Source of the DNA: Gymnorhina tibicen
Lineage: Eukaryota; Chordata; Aves; Passeriformes; Artamidae
Direction: 5' to 3'
NCBI GenBank assembly: GCA_013399875.1
Contig: VXAZ01005564.1
Span: 1,199,603-1,263,602 of the forward strand
DNA length: 64,000 nucleotides
Shown piece after piece: positions 1 to 13,575 of this stretch. Made by a program: the position numbers and the translations under genes. Each line of letters begins with the position of its first letter. Position 1 is the stretch's first letter. The notes below the pieces were generated by a model, which searched no databases, was not told the origin of the DNA, and was given only the letters and a program-made list of their open reading frames with translations.

Positions 1-3000
1 ATTTACTCAACTGCATTAACAGCAGCAACACCAGAAAGTTTGTGGCGATGGGACTGGAATTCCTCAGTGGAGTTTATTTTAACACATCCAGGATACCAGA
101 TATCTACTGAGCTATATATAGAGATGGGGCTACATCTCTGAAGAATTAAAAAAAAAAGGCCTTTGCTTCTGAAAGCCGCAAGGCCACAAAGATAGATTAC
201 GTGAATTACTGTCATTACCAAAATTGCTGGTTAAAGAAGAACTTCTAAGCACCCTGCACTGCTCTAGCAGTTCGACTATAGGAACCACTGTAATTACAAA
301 GTATTTTAAATCGTGCCAGTACAAACACGATCTGGAAATGGAAAATACCGTGCTAGTCATTGCATCTGGAAATTAATGGTTGGCATGGAAATGCATGGAA
401 CTGGTTACTCATGTTGAGCAGTGGGCACGGTGAAGTCATGTCCACCACCACTCCTGACTACCTTTGACTACAGGCAAAGGTTATTTCCAGTCTCACCCAC
501 ACTTCTGGCAGCCCCCAGATCCAAGGGCTGCTCCTCACAGAGAGCTGGCATCGCTGTTAGGGGACTGAGCTGTCAGCTCGCAACATCCCCAAGTGTCAAG
601 AAAGGTGTGACACACAAAGGCCAAAGGGCTACACAAGCCACATCAGCCTCCTTGCAAGATCAAAGCAACATTTAAGTCAAGTAATGCACAAAGAAGCGTT
701 TTAGTGAGCCTATTTGGAATAATAAATGTTAGGAACTTCTTACTAAGAAACTGTGAGAGAGGAGTTTGTAACTAAGCAATTTCCACTAAAGAGGGGAAAA
801 AACCAACCAACCAAAATCTTTACAGCAACTTCCAGATTCAGCTCACACGTTTTACTGGCAAGAACAGCTTTTCTCCCCAGCCTCTGCACAGGGAAGGAGT
901 TGTGGGTGGGCAGCAGGGAAGGACAAAGCAGGAGCTCACCCATTTACATCACACCTGAGCCCTGGGACACAGCAGACAGCTCCCTTCCCCGACACGCTGT
1001 CCCAGCTGCAGGTGCCCTGTTGCACAACATCCTGGGGACTAATCTCCAAACACCATCAGCCTGGAGAGTGCCTGTCCTTATCTACTGCAGAGCAGCTGTT
1101 GTGGGCTTCTGTCTGCCGGATCAAAGGAGAGCTTATTCCGATTAGCCAGCATTACTCAGAAAGCTGGAATCAGCCTGCTCTGGGATGGAGCTCACCCCAG
1201 CCCGCCCAGGGTTGGGGTGCAGAGCAGCAGGATCACTCCAGCCAGAGCTGCAGGCTGAGCTCTGCTGTCCTGAGGACAACAGCAAACCAGCTTTCAAAGG
1301 CAGAGCATCTCTTCCTACTTTTGTTTCTGTCCAGTTCCAAGCAATGCTTTTGGTCTCCTACGTGGATAGAGGACATCCGCTCTCCCCTACAGATCAAGTT
1401 CAAGCTACAGCAGCAAAATTCACAATTTCAAGATTACTTTGCCTGCAGAGCGTGAAGAACTTGCAGGAACCTCCCCCCCAGCTCTGTGCTCTACTCAACC
1501 CTGCCAGTGAGCGGAGCAGGGTGGGTAGCAGCAGAACGGAGCACAAACACACAGCAGACAAATTTTGCCAGCTACGACAAGTGAGGCCACTGCCTAAATT
1601 GCTTCTGTACACAACAAGCCCGAGTCCTGGTAAGACCAAAAGGAAGGTGAAGCCGGAGAAGATAAAGCATTTGAATAATAGCTAAAATAATATTCCTCTA
1701 AAAACACTACACAGAAACTGCTCTGCCAGGATTCACACACCACTTCAAGGTGCAGCCTGTTCAGTGATCAATCCCAACACCTCTTTCTCAGTCACTGCAA
1801 ACTATTGTAGCATTTTGTTTAGGACTAAAAAGATGAAACTTACCTCTCCAGTGCCAGAGGTCACCTTTTTCATTTCCTCCACGAACTCTCCTCAAGAGAA
1901 GTAGGCTGTGACATCAAGGTGGCACCAGCATTTTGTCCTTCCAGGAAAAGGAGACCTTGTGCTTTTCTGTTGTCATCAAAATACCAAAGGCCACAAGGCT
2001 TCTTCCCTCCTTAGAACAAACTCTGGCCCCTCAAACCAAGCCCCCAGCTCAACTTCTCAGTGACTGGTTCAAAATCCTGTAACTCAGTCCTTTATGGGAA
2101 CTCCTCACCAATTCTGGGAATTTTCACCTCTCTTGGTGATAATTTACCCATCAGGTTTTCTCAATCAGGAGGCACCATTCCCTCTCCCCCAGGTGGTTTG
2201 GCTTAAGCCTCTCTCTGCCCTTCTCCAAGGCTCCAACTCCAAAGAGCTCACTAATTAGGCAGTCACCCATGGTTCATGGAACCTCATTGATTGTGTTCTC
2301 ACACAGCCTTTCAGAGTCCTCTGCTGGCCACAAGAAGCCACCCACATACCTGGCCCCTCTGCAAAGGGACTTTCTGCCCCACATGACTGTGGGGACTGGG
2401 AAGAACCTGCCTCTGTCTTGTCTCCCTCTCCCTGGGGCTCCCACAGCCAGGCTGGCCCATGGAATCAGGCTGTCTGAGCATGTTTGGGGCTGTTTTACAC
2501 GTCCAGCTGGGCAGAGGGCAGTTCCTACTGAAATCACTGGTTCCCCGGAAAGCCTGGTGTAAAAAAAGGTAGATTTTTCACATCTCATGGCTCATTTTAG
2601 CAAGGATTGCTCCCAAAACATTCCTCTCCAAACCTTGTCTAGAAGGCTGGGGGGCCCCATATCTGCAGAGGGGTTGGGAGCCCTGCCCACGCGTGTGGGT
2701 GTGCAGGCATGGTCTCAGATGCCCAAGGCTGCACACGAGGAGGTTTGGTGGAGGCACAGAAACCTTTCCACCCTCACATGAGCCTAGCACAAGCGACTGC
2801 TGGCTGTGCTGCCTGTGCCCAGCCCTGTATCAGCCTCCCAGGCACTTCCGCATCCTCCTCAGAGCCGCAGCTCGGGTGATCAGCACCACTTTAATGTGGT
2901 CTTTGTTCTTTTTGCATCTGGGTCCCACATTTAGGAATCCAGCACTCTGCAAGGCAGCAGGGATTGAGTGACAGTGCCCCGACTACTTAACTGGTTGTTT

Positions 3001-3299
3001 ACCAGTCCCCCCGTTCTCTGCAGAGAGATCTTCCTCCAGTTCAGGTGGACGGGCAGCACTTCCCACGCTTGCACGTGTTTTAACAGGGGTTTTGTGAATC
3101 CGAGGATTGCAGCAAACCACACAATGTCTTAACACAGCCCTTCCTATAACTTAAGTGATTTACACATCAGAGAATTTCGGAGCCTACTCTGGCAAAAGTT
3201 CCTATATCGAAGGTTGATAGTTGAGCAGTCACTGCTGTCCTTTAACAAGACGTAACTCAGTATGATGTGGAGGAAGCTGGACCTGGAGTCTTGATTTCT
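1..3299. other. Non-coding DNA, no gene recognised
   Basis: This stretch has AT-leaning, CpG-poor composition and only short open frames. The longest (about 166 codons near 1.2-1.7 kb) has no recognisable domain, and overlapping frames around it are open too. I see no recognised transposon, RNA gene or CpG island. A short CAAC/CCAA run lies near 805-815. Confidence 0.6.
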
Positions 3300-3400
3300 G
3301 TTTCACATCATCCACTGCATAACTTTGGGCAGGAGGCATCACCCATCAGTGCCTCAGTTTCCCCGCCTGTAAAATTTTAGTTTTGCAGGATTTTTGAGGG
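3300..3400 (-). repeat. MIR-like (CORE-SINE) fragment
   Basis: The sequence reads like the complement of a MIR core. A 'TTTGGGCA' segment at about 3323 is followed by 'TGCCTCAGTTTCCCC' at about 3350 and 'CTGTAAAAT' at about 3367. This order (TTGGGCAAGT, CTCAGTTTCC, CTGTAAAAT) is the classic MIR signature. MIRs are ancient amniote SINEs. Edges are diffuse and could extend to about 3270-3440. Identification is by motif order only. Confidence 0.55.
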
Positions 3401-4689
3401 AATGGCTGTGATGGGATGGGCTGTAAAGGGCACAAAGCGCTGCATGCAGGGGGCAGAGGTTGTGGCGAGGAGTCTGGAGTGACCACAGTGAGCAGGCAGG
3501 AATGAGGGTGAGCACTGAGTGGCCACAGGTCCTGCCCAGCTCAGCTGTCCCAGCCCAGTAACCAGACTGCCTGGAATGGGCCACTTCCAAAGCAGTAACT
3601 GGGAAATCACACAGCAGTTCAAGAAATGGGGAAGTGTTTGGCCCCCATCCACCTGTCCTCATGCAGGCAGTGCAGGGGCCTCTCTGATACTTTGTTCAAT
3701 GGAAAATTTATCCTTTGCAGATATTTGTGATGTGTCACACCTCTCGGCCAGGTGCACAGGCAGATCTGCCAGCTGAGGGTTTTACAGGCCCTGCAGGGAG
3801 AGGAGCAGAGTGAGCTGATCCCATTGCCATGGAGAAATAATTAAGAGGTTTTGTTGAGTAAGGCTTGGAAAACAAAAAAATGGAAATGACTAAGGGTTTT
3901 AATTGAAATGTATTTCAAATTTACAGTTTCATCAACAATTTCCTTTTTCTCCACCGAAAAACACCTCTGGAATAATAATTTAAAAACCCCTATGAAAAAA
4001 GGTGTTGTATAAATAACGTAGAGAAGTCAGACACGGGGAAGAATTATTTCAGGTTTAAACTTGCAGCAGAATTTGAAGGAAAGCTGTGTGAAGAATTTTT
4101 CAAAACACACTCGTTTTTATTAGAACTTTATGTTTGCCATTTTTCAGTCTGTTCCTCATAAAAAAAAGCAAATTTGAACTTCTCTAGAACTGTGGTCTCC
4201 ATGAGCCAGGATTAAGAGTAGGCATGAGACAATCCTTACAAGGGGAAGGAGCTGGACCTGGGAAAGGCTCACACAGCACCTCTTGCAAACTGGGGTCGGT
4301 TTAAAATCAAGATGTGTCTGACTTTGGGGATGGAAGAAGATTTTGGCTCACTCATGAGCTGTTTAAGGCATCCGTTCATCCATGGAAAACAGTGGATCTG
4401 CATGGCTCAGGAAGCTGGGAATGGTGAGGATCCCTGCTGGCTGTGGGCACAGCTCTAAAGATGGAGCTGGAGTACCTGGGGTATCTGACAAAATTAGGAA
4501 CAAGGATGGCTAAAAAGATTGTAGGGTCCTGCTGGGGACATCTGGGGATCCATGGGACTTCTCTGTCCCTCCTTTCTGCGTTTGCACACCGGGGGCTTGG
4601 GACAGACCTAACCCATCCACACGGGTTCCGTGCTCTGCAGTTCACGTTTCTCAAAGAAAGTTGAGGCTCCTTTGAAAGCTCATGTTGTT
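3401..4689. other. Non-coding DNA, no gene recognised
   Basis: No open frame with recognisable content, no CpG island and no clear repeat. Stretches near 3840-4160 are AT-rich. I see nothing else that can be supported. Confidence 0.55.
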
Positions 4690-6480
4690 TTCCCTAATTC
4701 AATCCGGAAAACAGCCATATTAATACCAACAGACACCGCCCACACACAAATCAGAAAAACTAAAGGGCATTGCAAAAGTGCCTGTTTCCAGTGGTCAGAT
4801 TAGCTGCAGACGGAAGCAATTGGAGCTGCATTAAAACTAACAGGCTGTAATTGTCCAGAGGCATTGTCTCGCAGTGCAACACTTCTCTTTGGCTCTTCAC
4901 ACAGATTTCTTGGAATTTTTTCAATCGCTTTTCTGCTTGAAGTATATGCTGCATTTCAGATCTTTCCTTCCCATGTCACAAGGGAATGAGCTAAAAGTTC
5001 ATCAACAGCCTATGGCAACATCTCAGTGGAGAAAGTTGAAGTCATTTCTTAATGCCATTTCTTATTAGCTATCATCATTGTGTAAATGCTGCGAGTACAA
5101 GAGCGCAGGAGGTCTGCCGTTAATCATTGTGAACCTTGGTTTCTCCCTGCCTAGCAGTTAAAGCTTCAGAATCATTTCATTTCTTTAAAATGTACAGAAA
5201 ATTGGCTTCTCCCAGACCCTTGGGTGTTCTGATGAATAATACGTGGACTTAGTTCCCAACCGGCTTTCTGTAGTTAGTTAGTTAGATAGATCTTCTATTT
5301 AAAGATAAGTTCCATCCCACCCCTCTGCAATCTGGTTATGATTACTGGTTACTGCCACCCGCAGACTGATAAACTTATAACAGCTGCATTGCAGGAAATC
5401 ACCTCCAATTCAACCCTGATGTTGTAGGGATGTCTTTAGTTAGCTTAAATAGGCTTTTAACATTCATTTTTTTGTGTGCAAAACACCTATCATTAATTTT
5501 GACTCGAGAGATCAAACAGTTAACAACGTGTTGATCCTAGCTTACTTTTAAGTGATGTATTGTATCATTTCTGAGAGTTATGAGGGGTTGATATTTTCTT
5601 TTACTAATGCATCAAAGTCGATAAGTGAGCGGGGCAAACCCTCGTCCTGGGAAAGGAAGCTATTAACAGCTCTGCTCGGAAGGTTCTGAGGGCCACATTG
5701 CGTCATAGCCCCCGAGTTTATTGAATGTTAACTCTCTTTTTTTTTTTTTTTTCCCCTTAACCAAAGGAAATGAGTTTCTGTAATCCTCTGCTTTGAGCTG
5801 CATCCTCAGTGGGGTAATGAAAAATGACCCACGCCATCCGATAGCGCGCTACTTTGCACACAATAGATCTTCACAAGGGCAGGCACAATGCGGCTCCAGC
5901 TCCGGCTCCTTCTCCTCGTTGAAACGCACAATGAATTTATTTATTGCTGATCTAAAAGGCGCTCGAACAGAACGGGCACAGCGGGGGAATCGCCCGAGTT
6001 TAACTTGGCATGGTAGGAAAGCAGCCCCGGAGAAAATGCCCGGTGTGCAGGCTTGGGAGAGCAGAACATTTTTATAAGGAGGATCTTGAAATGGTGGGTT
6101 CGTGCACACGCAGAGAGCGGGGCAAATTGGTTCCAAGAACAAGGCATCTGCTTCCTTGAAACCTTTTTTTTTTTTTTGGCAGAATTTGTATGCGAGTTGG
6201 GCATGTTGAGTGATTTATGGGGCCATTAAACATACACTAAATCAATCTCTATTAGGGGAAAAAAAAAAGCGCCATGTACTTAAAAAAGGCCCTCGAGCGA
6301 GATTGCTGAACCCAAGGTCTGATGTTGCGAGGCAGAATGGTCACTGGCAATTTGGAGATGTAACATGAACTCAGTCAGTCAATTTGGGTATGATAGTTTT
6401 TAATGTTCCATGAATCCAGCAAAATGTGTATCCAATTAACTACTACTAAAGGACCTTATTTATAAAATAATACTTTTGCG
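4690..6480. promoter_or_regulatory. Candidate conserved non-coding (enhancer-like) block
   Basis: About 1.8 kb with no recognisable transposon, a complex non-repetitive texture and many homeodomain-type TAAT/ATTA cores (for example near 4836, 5123, 5491 and 6225). There are TCF/LEF- or SOX-like sites such as ATCAAAG (about 5612) and ACAATAG (about 5865), and a CDX/HOX-like TTTATGG (about 6215). Scattered CpGs survive in 5620-6110 (for example TAGCGCGC near 5842), which is unusual in this CpG-poor background. A T16 tract at 5737-5752 and an A-rich run near 6258 interrupt it. Open frames within it (up to 97 codons) show no known domain. Calling it conserved is inference from texture; no alignment was done. 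Confidence 0.4.
5737..5752. repeat. T16 homopolymer tract
   Basis: An uninterrupted run of 16 T follows CTCTC and precedes CCCC. It is a simple mononucleotide tract, likely length-polymorphic. Confidence 0.9.
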
Positions 6481-7499
6481 GTCAGGTTGCACTTTTTCCA
6501 CTCATTTCTGTACACAGTTCAGGTTGCAGATTTTGTGTATTTGATTAATACAGACAAACATCCGTTTTGGGCCGGCTGCTCCTGGCAGGGCTGGGCAGAG
6601 AAGAGGCTTTGTCCTCATTATCGCAGATTTAGGCTGGGAATGGAGGCAGGAGAAGGATTTTCTGCTGGAACCGAGCAGCAAGAATTAGAGCAAGAGGTTG
6701 TCCTTTGCCGAGGGATCTCTCCAGTGGGCAGATCCGAGTGCTGGAAACACTGAGCTGGCAAAACCCTCAGCTGTTTACTCAGTGCTGTTTTGGAGCCGAA
6801 GAAATTCGTAGGTGGTACAAACGTGTCCTTCAGCCCACAGGAAAAACATCCTCCTTAGGAAACACATCTGAGTTATTTAAAGGGTACGTGCAAAATGTAT
6901 GCATCCCAAAACAACCCCTTTTCCAATGTAATTTCGTTTTAAGACCACGCAGTGGGCAGATACTCACAAACTCAGGCAAAACAAGGTTTTATGAACTCCC
7001 CTCTGAACTGCCTATGCAAACAAGCATAACGTTCAAATGGAAACAGGCCAAAAGTGTTTTGTGAATAGAGCATTAAGATATTTTCTTCTTGACACGATAA
7101 GGGATGGAAAATCTGTAGCAAAGCCCTACAGCTTGTCAGAGAAAATTCTCCTGTGCGTGTGTGCGCACACACGTAAGTGCAGGAGAGTGACAGGTGAGGT
7201 TTCTGACACGCTACAAGATGGGATGGGGAACTCAGGAATGCTCTGTGAATCCAAGAGCATTTCTCACCCAAGTTCGGCATTTTTATGGCCAGCTTTTCTC
7301 CAGTATTGTTTCTTCCGATTTCAAAACGAAAATCTTGTAAGTGTGAAATGTTTGAGTTTCAAAAATGAATGAACAACTTGGTTTAAAAATAAAAAAAAGG
7401 AAGCAAACCAAAGTGCTCAGGACAAAAATGAAAAGGCAAAGGAATGAGACTGTAACAGAAGCTGACATGGATACAGGAGAGGACATGGAAGTGAGGAGG
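6481..7499. other. Non-coding DNA, no gene recognised
   Basis: Only short open frames (up to 119 codons) with no recognisable domain. A short alternating purine-pyrimidine stretch (GTGCGTGTGTGCGCACACAC) lies at about 7153-7172 and could favour Z-DNA. Nothing else stands out. Confidence 0.5.
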
Positions 7500-7540
7500 C
7501 TTTGACTTGCACTAGAGCCCTGTCCTAGTGCAAGTCAAAG
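7500..7540. repeat. Perfect 16-bp inverted repeat (hairpin)
   Basis: The left arm at 7500-7515 (CTTTGACTTGCACTAG) is the exact reverse complement of the right arm at 7525-7540. They are separated by a 9-base loop (AGCCCTGTC, 7516-7524). Pairing stops at the outer flanks (G at 7499, A at 7541). A transcript of either strand would form a stable 16-bp stem. No T run follows, so it is not a simple pol III transcript. It may be a templated snap-back duplication. Confidence 0.9.
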
Positions 7541-10500
7541 ACTTGGAACCCTTGAGATCTACCACAGCCCAGCACCTCCTGCAGCTTAGGGATCATCTGG
7601 GAGAGGTGTCTGGAACAGAGAATCTTTTTTTTTTTTGTGGAAAAGAGGCAATGGGATTTAAATTTTGGACCCCACTCATGGCTCTAGGGTTCAAGGGCAG
7701 TGACAGCTGAAGACACAGCTAATATAACAAATCTAAACCAAGCAATTCCTTTGGTGATACAGCCTAATTGCAAGGAAAACAGGTCAGCACTGGATTTCTC
7801 CTGAGCACAGGGAGATCATATAGACTCTTTTCTAGTATTCTGGCAATCAAGTGCACACTCATGGGACTCACATTTCCAGAAAATGCTTTCCAGGAGAAGT
7901 AGCTCTTCTATCTAAAGACCAGGAAAACTGCAACAGCACCAAGATTTGATAAAAAACACACCAGGGATACTTTAGCTGGTTATAGGGATGTACAAGAGAG
8001 TTCTCCCCAAGCTGCAGCTGACAAGTTTGCAGCAGCAGATAAAGAGCAGCCCTTGCTCAGAGCAAACACTTGCTGGGGGACAAAAGCCATGGGGTGCCCT
8101 TAGCTCAGGGACTCAGCCCCTGCCCCACTTGGAACCAACATCTGCAGCTTCAGGGTCTCCTTGCACCCAAGTTTGCTGCCACTGCAGTTCAGCCTTTCCT
8201 GGGATTTTCATCAAACCATAATTTTTTCCCTCTCTTGCTTGCACAGCTGGTGAAATATCCAAACCTGCCTCGCAGCTCCTCCTTGGCTTTTCTCCTCTTT
8301 TCCATTTGCATTAAAAAGAAACAAAACAAAGCTTCTCCCCCCAGCCCAAAACAACCCCCTTTTCTTCCTTTCTTTCATGGCAAAAGAAAACCCAAAATAA
8401 ACAAAGAAACAGCTGCCTTCCCTCCTCCCTCCTCAAACCCTCGGGGGCAGTGTGGAGGTAGAATGCCCTTTCTAATTTCATTGACAGTGCTGTTGATATA
8501 TAGGGTAATTTTATCTTAACAACCTGTAACAAAGGATAAGACAGTAGTCGTCTTGCATTCCAGACAGTAGGAGATGTTTACTCATTCTCCCGGCAGACTC
8601 TCTCATCATTCATCTAGACTTTATTAGGATGCCAGGAAATGGGAAACCTATAATTTAAGAAATGTATCACACAGAGAAACTTCTTCTGTTTGGTAAATAA
8701 AAGGTAGCTGAGGATCTGAGGTTAATTTGCTTTTTTAAAAAAAAAAATTCTCACCAGTTTTCTCATTTCTTCCCAAAACTCTGCTTTGAGTTAAACCTTT
8801 TCAGAGTGTGGTACTGAGGAAAAACATCACTGGGCACCTCAAGAAGGACTGGGATGTGTCCTAACCCCAGGGCTCTGGAATCCTGTGCTGTTTTTTGAGG
8901 CTGTGCTGGCAGCAGTGGCTCAGCCTTCAGAGCACGAAATGTGTCTGTGGGCAGGGATGGTTTTGTCTTTATCTTTGGAAGCATCACATTGTCCAGGCTG
9001 GAAACACACTCTGAACAATCTCCTTCCGCGGGGCCAAGAGGAGGGGAAGGGAGGCAGAAGAAAGCACGTATTTTGCAGCAAAACATTCTTATGGGTTTCT
9101 GCTTCTTAAGTGACTTTCACATGAGTGTTTATTCCTGTTTACGTAGCTTGACATGAATGCCTGGCTTTGATTTGAGGACAAACTGCCCCATAAACTCATG
9201 AATGTCTGAATTTAACCTTCACCTTTCCCCCCTAACCTTCACTCTTGCTTTCCCCTTCATAATTGGTGACATCCTCACAGCCAAATTTAATAAAATATGT
9301 GTTGTTGAGAGTGAGCTAGGCTGTGAGCACAGATGGAGGTGGGGAGGGATGATGTGTGGTGCTGGTCAGTTCAGGGGAGAAAACTCCTCCTAAAACCAAG
9401 TGCTAGGACAGAATTCCTGCTGTTTAAGACCGAGATTCACAGTGGCCAGAAAACCATTAGCAAATGAATAAGCCCAGTCCTGCTCTACCCATCAACCACA
9501 GCTTGGCTTCTCCCTCTGACAAGTCAAATGCCCAAATCCATCAATTCCGAGTTCTCTAAGTGCCACTGCCTATGGATCAGGGCTCCTGCCACGCCGTCCA
9601 TCCGTGCTGGCTGCAGGGCTGTTGTGAGAGCTGATCAGCATCTCCCAGGCACAGCACGCTCGTCCTGGAGGGAAGCAGTCACCCATGCTGGATATCCATC
9701 AAAGGAACTTTCCTCCTTTAAGTTGTGCTTCAGCCTCTCTGCCCTGCAGTTGTCAGCCAGGAGCAGGGCTTGCTCTGGCATCCTTCTGACAGCTGCCGCT
9801 GCAGTTGTGTGGGCTGCAGAGACTCCATCTCTGCTTAGATTTGGCCCTGTGGTTTTGAGGCTTCTCACCCCATGACAGATTCCCAAAGAGCGTGGTCTTT
9901 GTCATCTTCCAAGTAGCCATTAAACCAGAGTTGAAGTCAAGGTTATGTTGTACCACAAACCTTTGAAGAGCTTCTTTGCGTGCTCTGCAAAGCAAACCCA
10001 GAAGACCGCTGATGTTCTTCACTGGGTCAAATCCATCTCTGCTGTGAACTCCACCTAATCCTGGCGAGTGACTGCAGGGGTGAACGTGGTCAGCCCTGTG
10101 ATGGTTAAAGGCCTCTCCCACTTGGACACATCTGATCATTGCTGTTCGACTGCATGGCACAGAAAAGAGATTTTTTTTTCTCTCATTTTATACATAAGGT
10201 GCACTTGGAAATGGACCTCAGCAGCTGCAGCATGCTGGAGGCAGTAATGGGTGGAGGTAATTTATCCTGTGTATTTTTTTTCCCCTGAAAGGAAATTTAG
10301 TTTTTAAATGCAGTCATTGTGGGGTAAGAAGAGAAGGAGGAGGGAACTGAGAGAGGATAAGAGGCGTGCCTTTAATGACAGGAAAAGAAAAATCTGTGAG
10401 CTCAAACTAATGCAACTTCCAAACTCAAATAGATGTCACCATGGTGACAAAGCCTCAGACTTCATAATTTTTTTCCTCTTCCCGTTTGTGGTGAGCTCTG

Positions 10501-10837
10501 GTACCCTGTTAAATGCATCCAAAGCCTTTTAAAGACTCATTGGAAGCATCTGATCCAGTAGAAGATTTCCTCGTAATAACATTCATTAGATATGGGGAGA
10601 AACCACATCTCAAGCTGCCTTCCTGTCTCTGAACACTAAAGACATGAACTTTGGAGTTAAAATCATTGCCTGTATGAGACTCACTTGCACAAATATGATT
10701 TCCAGCATGAAATTCCAGGGGGGAAGCCTGTGGTAGGGTAATAATCCCCAAGATCCCCTTCACCTCAAGGTCTGTTAATCACAACTCAGTGACTTGGACA
10801 TGTGTCTGTAAATAGTGTTTGATTTAATACCAATCCA
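7541..10837. other. Non-coding DNA, no gene recognised
   Basis: Mostly unique sequence with short open frames (up to 149 codons near 8.1-8.5 kb, low-complexity and unrecognised). There are small A- or T-rich tracts near 7626, 8740 and 10168. No CR1, no CpG island and no RNA gene is visible. Confidence 0.55.
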
Positions 10838-10905
10838 GTGATGAACTGGAACTTGAATCAGGCTGCTTGGGCTTGCACAGCCCCGAGCCATTAACCCTTT
10901 CAGAC
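10838..10905 (+). repeat. Possible MIR-like SINE fragment
   Basis: 'GGAACTTGAATCAGGCTGC' at about 10849 followed by 'GCACAGCCCCGAGCCATTAACC' spread over about 10874-10896 resembles the MIR 3' half (GAACCCAGG ... GCTCTTAACC). The match is short and judged by eye, and it could be chance. Confidence 0.35.
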
Positions 10906-13575
10906 AGATGTAACTCATCACACACAGCCTTACACCTCAGCCAAAGCACATCCAAGCACTCCAGAGCCATCACCAGCACAGGACTGGAGACCAGTGTGAA
11001 ACCTCTTGGCAATCACTGCAGACAGCAGCAAATAAAAACAGCATTTCAGCATCTGACCTGAAACATCTCTTTAAATGCATCTGATGCCACCCAAACCTGA
11101 CACTCACAGCAGGTTCTTCTGTGAAATCCAACCAGCTTTGGGCCCCAGTGATGACCAGATATGCCTCACTCAGCGTTTGCCAGCTACAAAAATGTCATGG
11201 GCCTGAATATTTCAGGATTTACAGCTGCAGAAACTCTCCAGTGTCACCTTTCTCCCCTTTTATGGCTCAACCATAATCTTAAATTCAGCTGAATACAAAG
11301 AGCTGCCTGTAGACAGCTAATCCTAAAGACGGAGCTTTGTGTGAAACTTGGAGGGAAAAAAAAAGAAGTAAAAAGAAAGAAATCACTGAGAAGCATTGGC
11401 AGGAAAGACAAATATTTTTGGCTAATTTTTGCTGGTATTCTTCTACCCTGGTTTGGGGCTGAACTAAGAGGCTCCTCCTTTGCCCGTTCTCACACCCTGT
11501 GCTCACCAAAGCAGATAATTCAGCAAACAGCACCAGTGGGGTGAGAGGTGCTGTGCTCTGCAGGTGTGGCAGGGGATGGCTGAGGTGGGGAGGAGCAGCA
11601 GCCTCTGCTTTCACCCAGGTAAGGATTATCCACGGGATCAGCAGTGAAATCCCGGGCTGATAATGCTGAGGTAATGCTGATAATTACACAGCAAAGCCAG
11701 CCTGTAACCCGAGTCCTAATTGCACTTACAGAGCTCTTCTTGTCTCCAGGGAGGTGCTGGCTTTGGATATTCCTTGGGGAGCTGAGTGGTCCTGGCTGTC
11801 CCAGATCTCCACAGGCACTGGGGACCTGGCCCTGTCTCGGAGCTGGAGCAACACCAGCCCGAGCTGCTCAACTTTTTGCAGAATTTCCAGCTGTGCTGAC
11901 CTTAATTTATACAGGCTCTGAGCCAATTCTTTGTCAGAGCAGCCTGAGCTACATCAGGTCCTTCCACCTTTGGGCCCTGGTCTTTCCACCAGGGTCAGCA
12001 GCGTTATTCCGAGTACCTTGAGAGTCACCTGACGTTTTCCCTGCTGTCCCTTTCCTAAACACAGAAGTGCTGCCCTCGGGCACCAATGGATTCCCACAGG
12101 TGCTGGGAGGCAGAGGAATAAATTTAACCTTGAAAAATAATTCTGTAACCACCACTGAATTTCACATGGTAACAAAACCCTGCCCTCCCTAAATGGAGAC
12201 CATCCTGCACGTGGAAAGCCAGTGACCTCCATTCCAGTGTGGGAAACCCACCAAGAAAAGCATATCTCCATAAAAGGTACACTGCATGTTCTTCCTGCCT
12301 GTCTGGAATTGTCTCCCAGCACTGCTGCTTACCTACATCAGGAACTAAACTGTGAAGGATCCTGAAAATAAGTCAAAACAATTGAAAGCTAGATAAATAC
12401 ATAAACAGTAAATAGCATTTTTCTCTCTTATTATGTTACTACAGTGCATGTACATAAACAAAAATGGGGTTTATAGGGTTTTTTTTTCACTTCATGCATT
12501 AATCAGTTAGCAATTGGCTTAATTTTTGGTATTATTTAGGGAATTAGGAGTGCCCCCCATGTCATGGATGCTGAGAAGAAAGCAGAGCTGCCCTGGTGCT
12601 GTCTGGTTTTACCTCACAGCGTGCATGAGCTCTGGATGGGAGGCACAGAGAGACTTCCCAGGAGAGCATGAACCCCTCCTTTGCCAAGCACTCTCAGCCT
12701 CCTGGATCCCAGGGACCCTCACAGACGTGGCTTGGGATGACTCCAGTCTCCTTCTGACGCTTACAACTCAATTTTGCCATCACTACCCAGGACAGCTTGT
12801 GAAACCCAAGAGGGATGATCCAGCTTTTGTAGGGAGACTTTCCACCCGCTGCCAGCTGCAGGACGCTGTTTTACAGTCTGTGCCTCTTTGATATCTGACA
12901 CAAGCTGCTGTGTGGCTGCTTACCTGCTAAAACTGTTTTGATTTGTCCTGGTCCTTTCTTGTCTGCATATGGTTTGTGTCTAGGTATACTTTGCTAATCT
13001 CTCATGGCATTTTTTAAGTAGCCCAACCGTTCTTGCCCGTGCTATTTTTGGTATGCTGGGTCTAATTGGTACCTTGCAATGCAAAGAATCTAAGTTACAA
13101 ATGAAAAATGTATTCCCTACTCTAGTTATGATCAGCTCTTTAACACAGAATTTAAAATACTACCACACGACACAGAGCTCTCTACAGTCATCACAAAAGC
13201 ACTTCTGAGAGAGTAAATGAGTGCTTTGTTACAATATTTATCTAAATGTATCAAAGTAATACACAAATCTGAGATTAAGACCTCTAAGGCAGAATCTGCA
13301 AATTTTGTAATATCATATAATTGGATAATATTAAATTAATAACAAAAAATAGCACATTTCAATATCCTTCCACAAAAAGCAATTGTATCCCCTGCTAAAG
13401 ACAAGGACCTAAGACACAGTACCAGATTCCCAGGAACTAAATGCCTTACCCAGGAGGCAGCTGAGCTGTGCTCATATCCCCTGAGAATGTGCACTGATTG
13501 AAACACTTGGGCAACGTTATAGGACAGAGAGGAAACAGGAAAAGATGCTCAGTGCTGCTTTTGTGATTTATCCAT
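10906..13575. other. Non-coding DNA, no gene recognised
   Basis: Unique sequence. The stretch 12350-12540 and the region around 13000-13400 are AT-rich. Open frames of 109-125 codons at 11.3-12.9 kb have no recognisable domain, and other frames overlap them. No repeat family is identified. Confidence 0.55.

Noticed and set aside
3300..3400. tRNA-derived active SINE
   Set aside because: The match is to the MIR core only, with no A/B box promoter or tail; it is an old inactive fragment.
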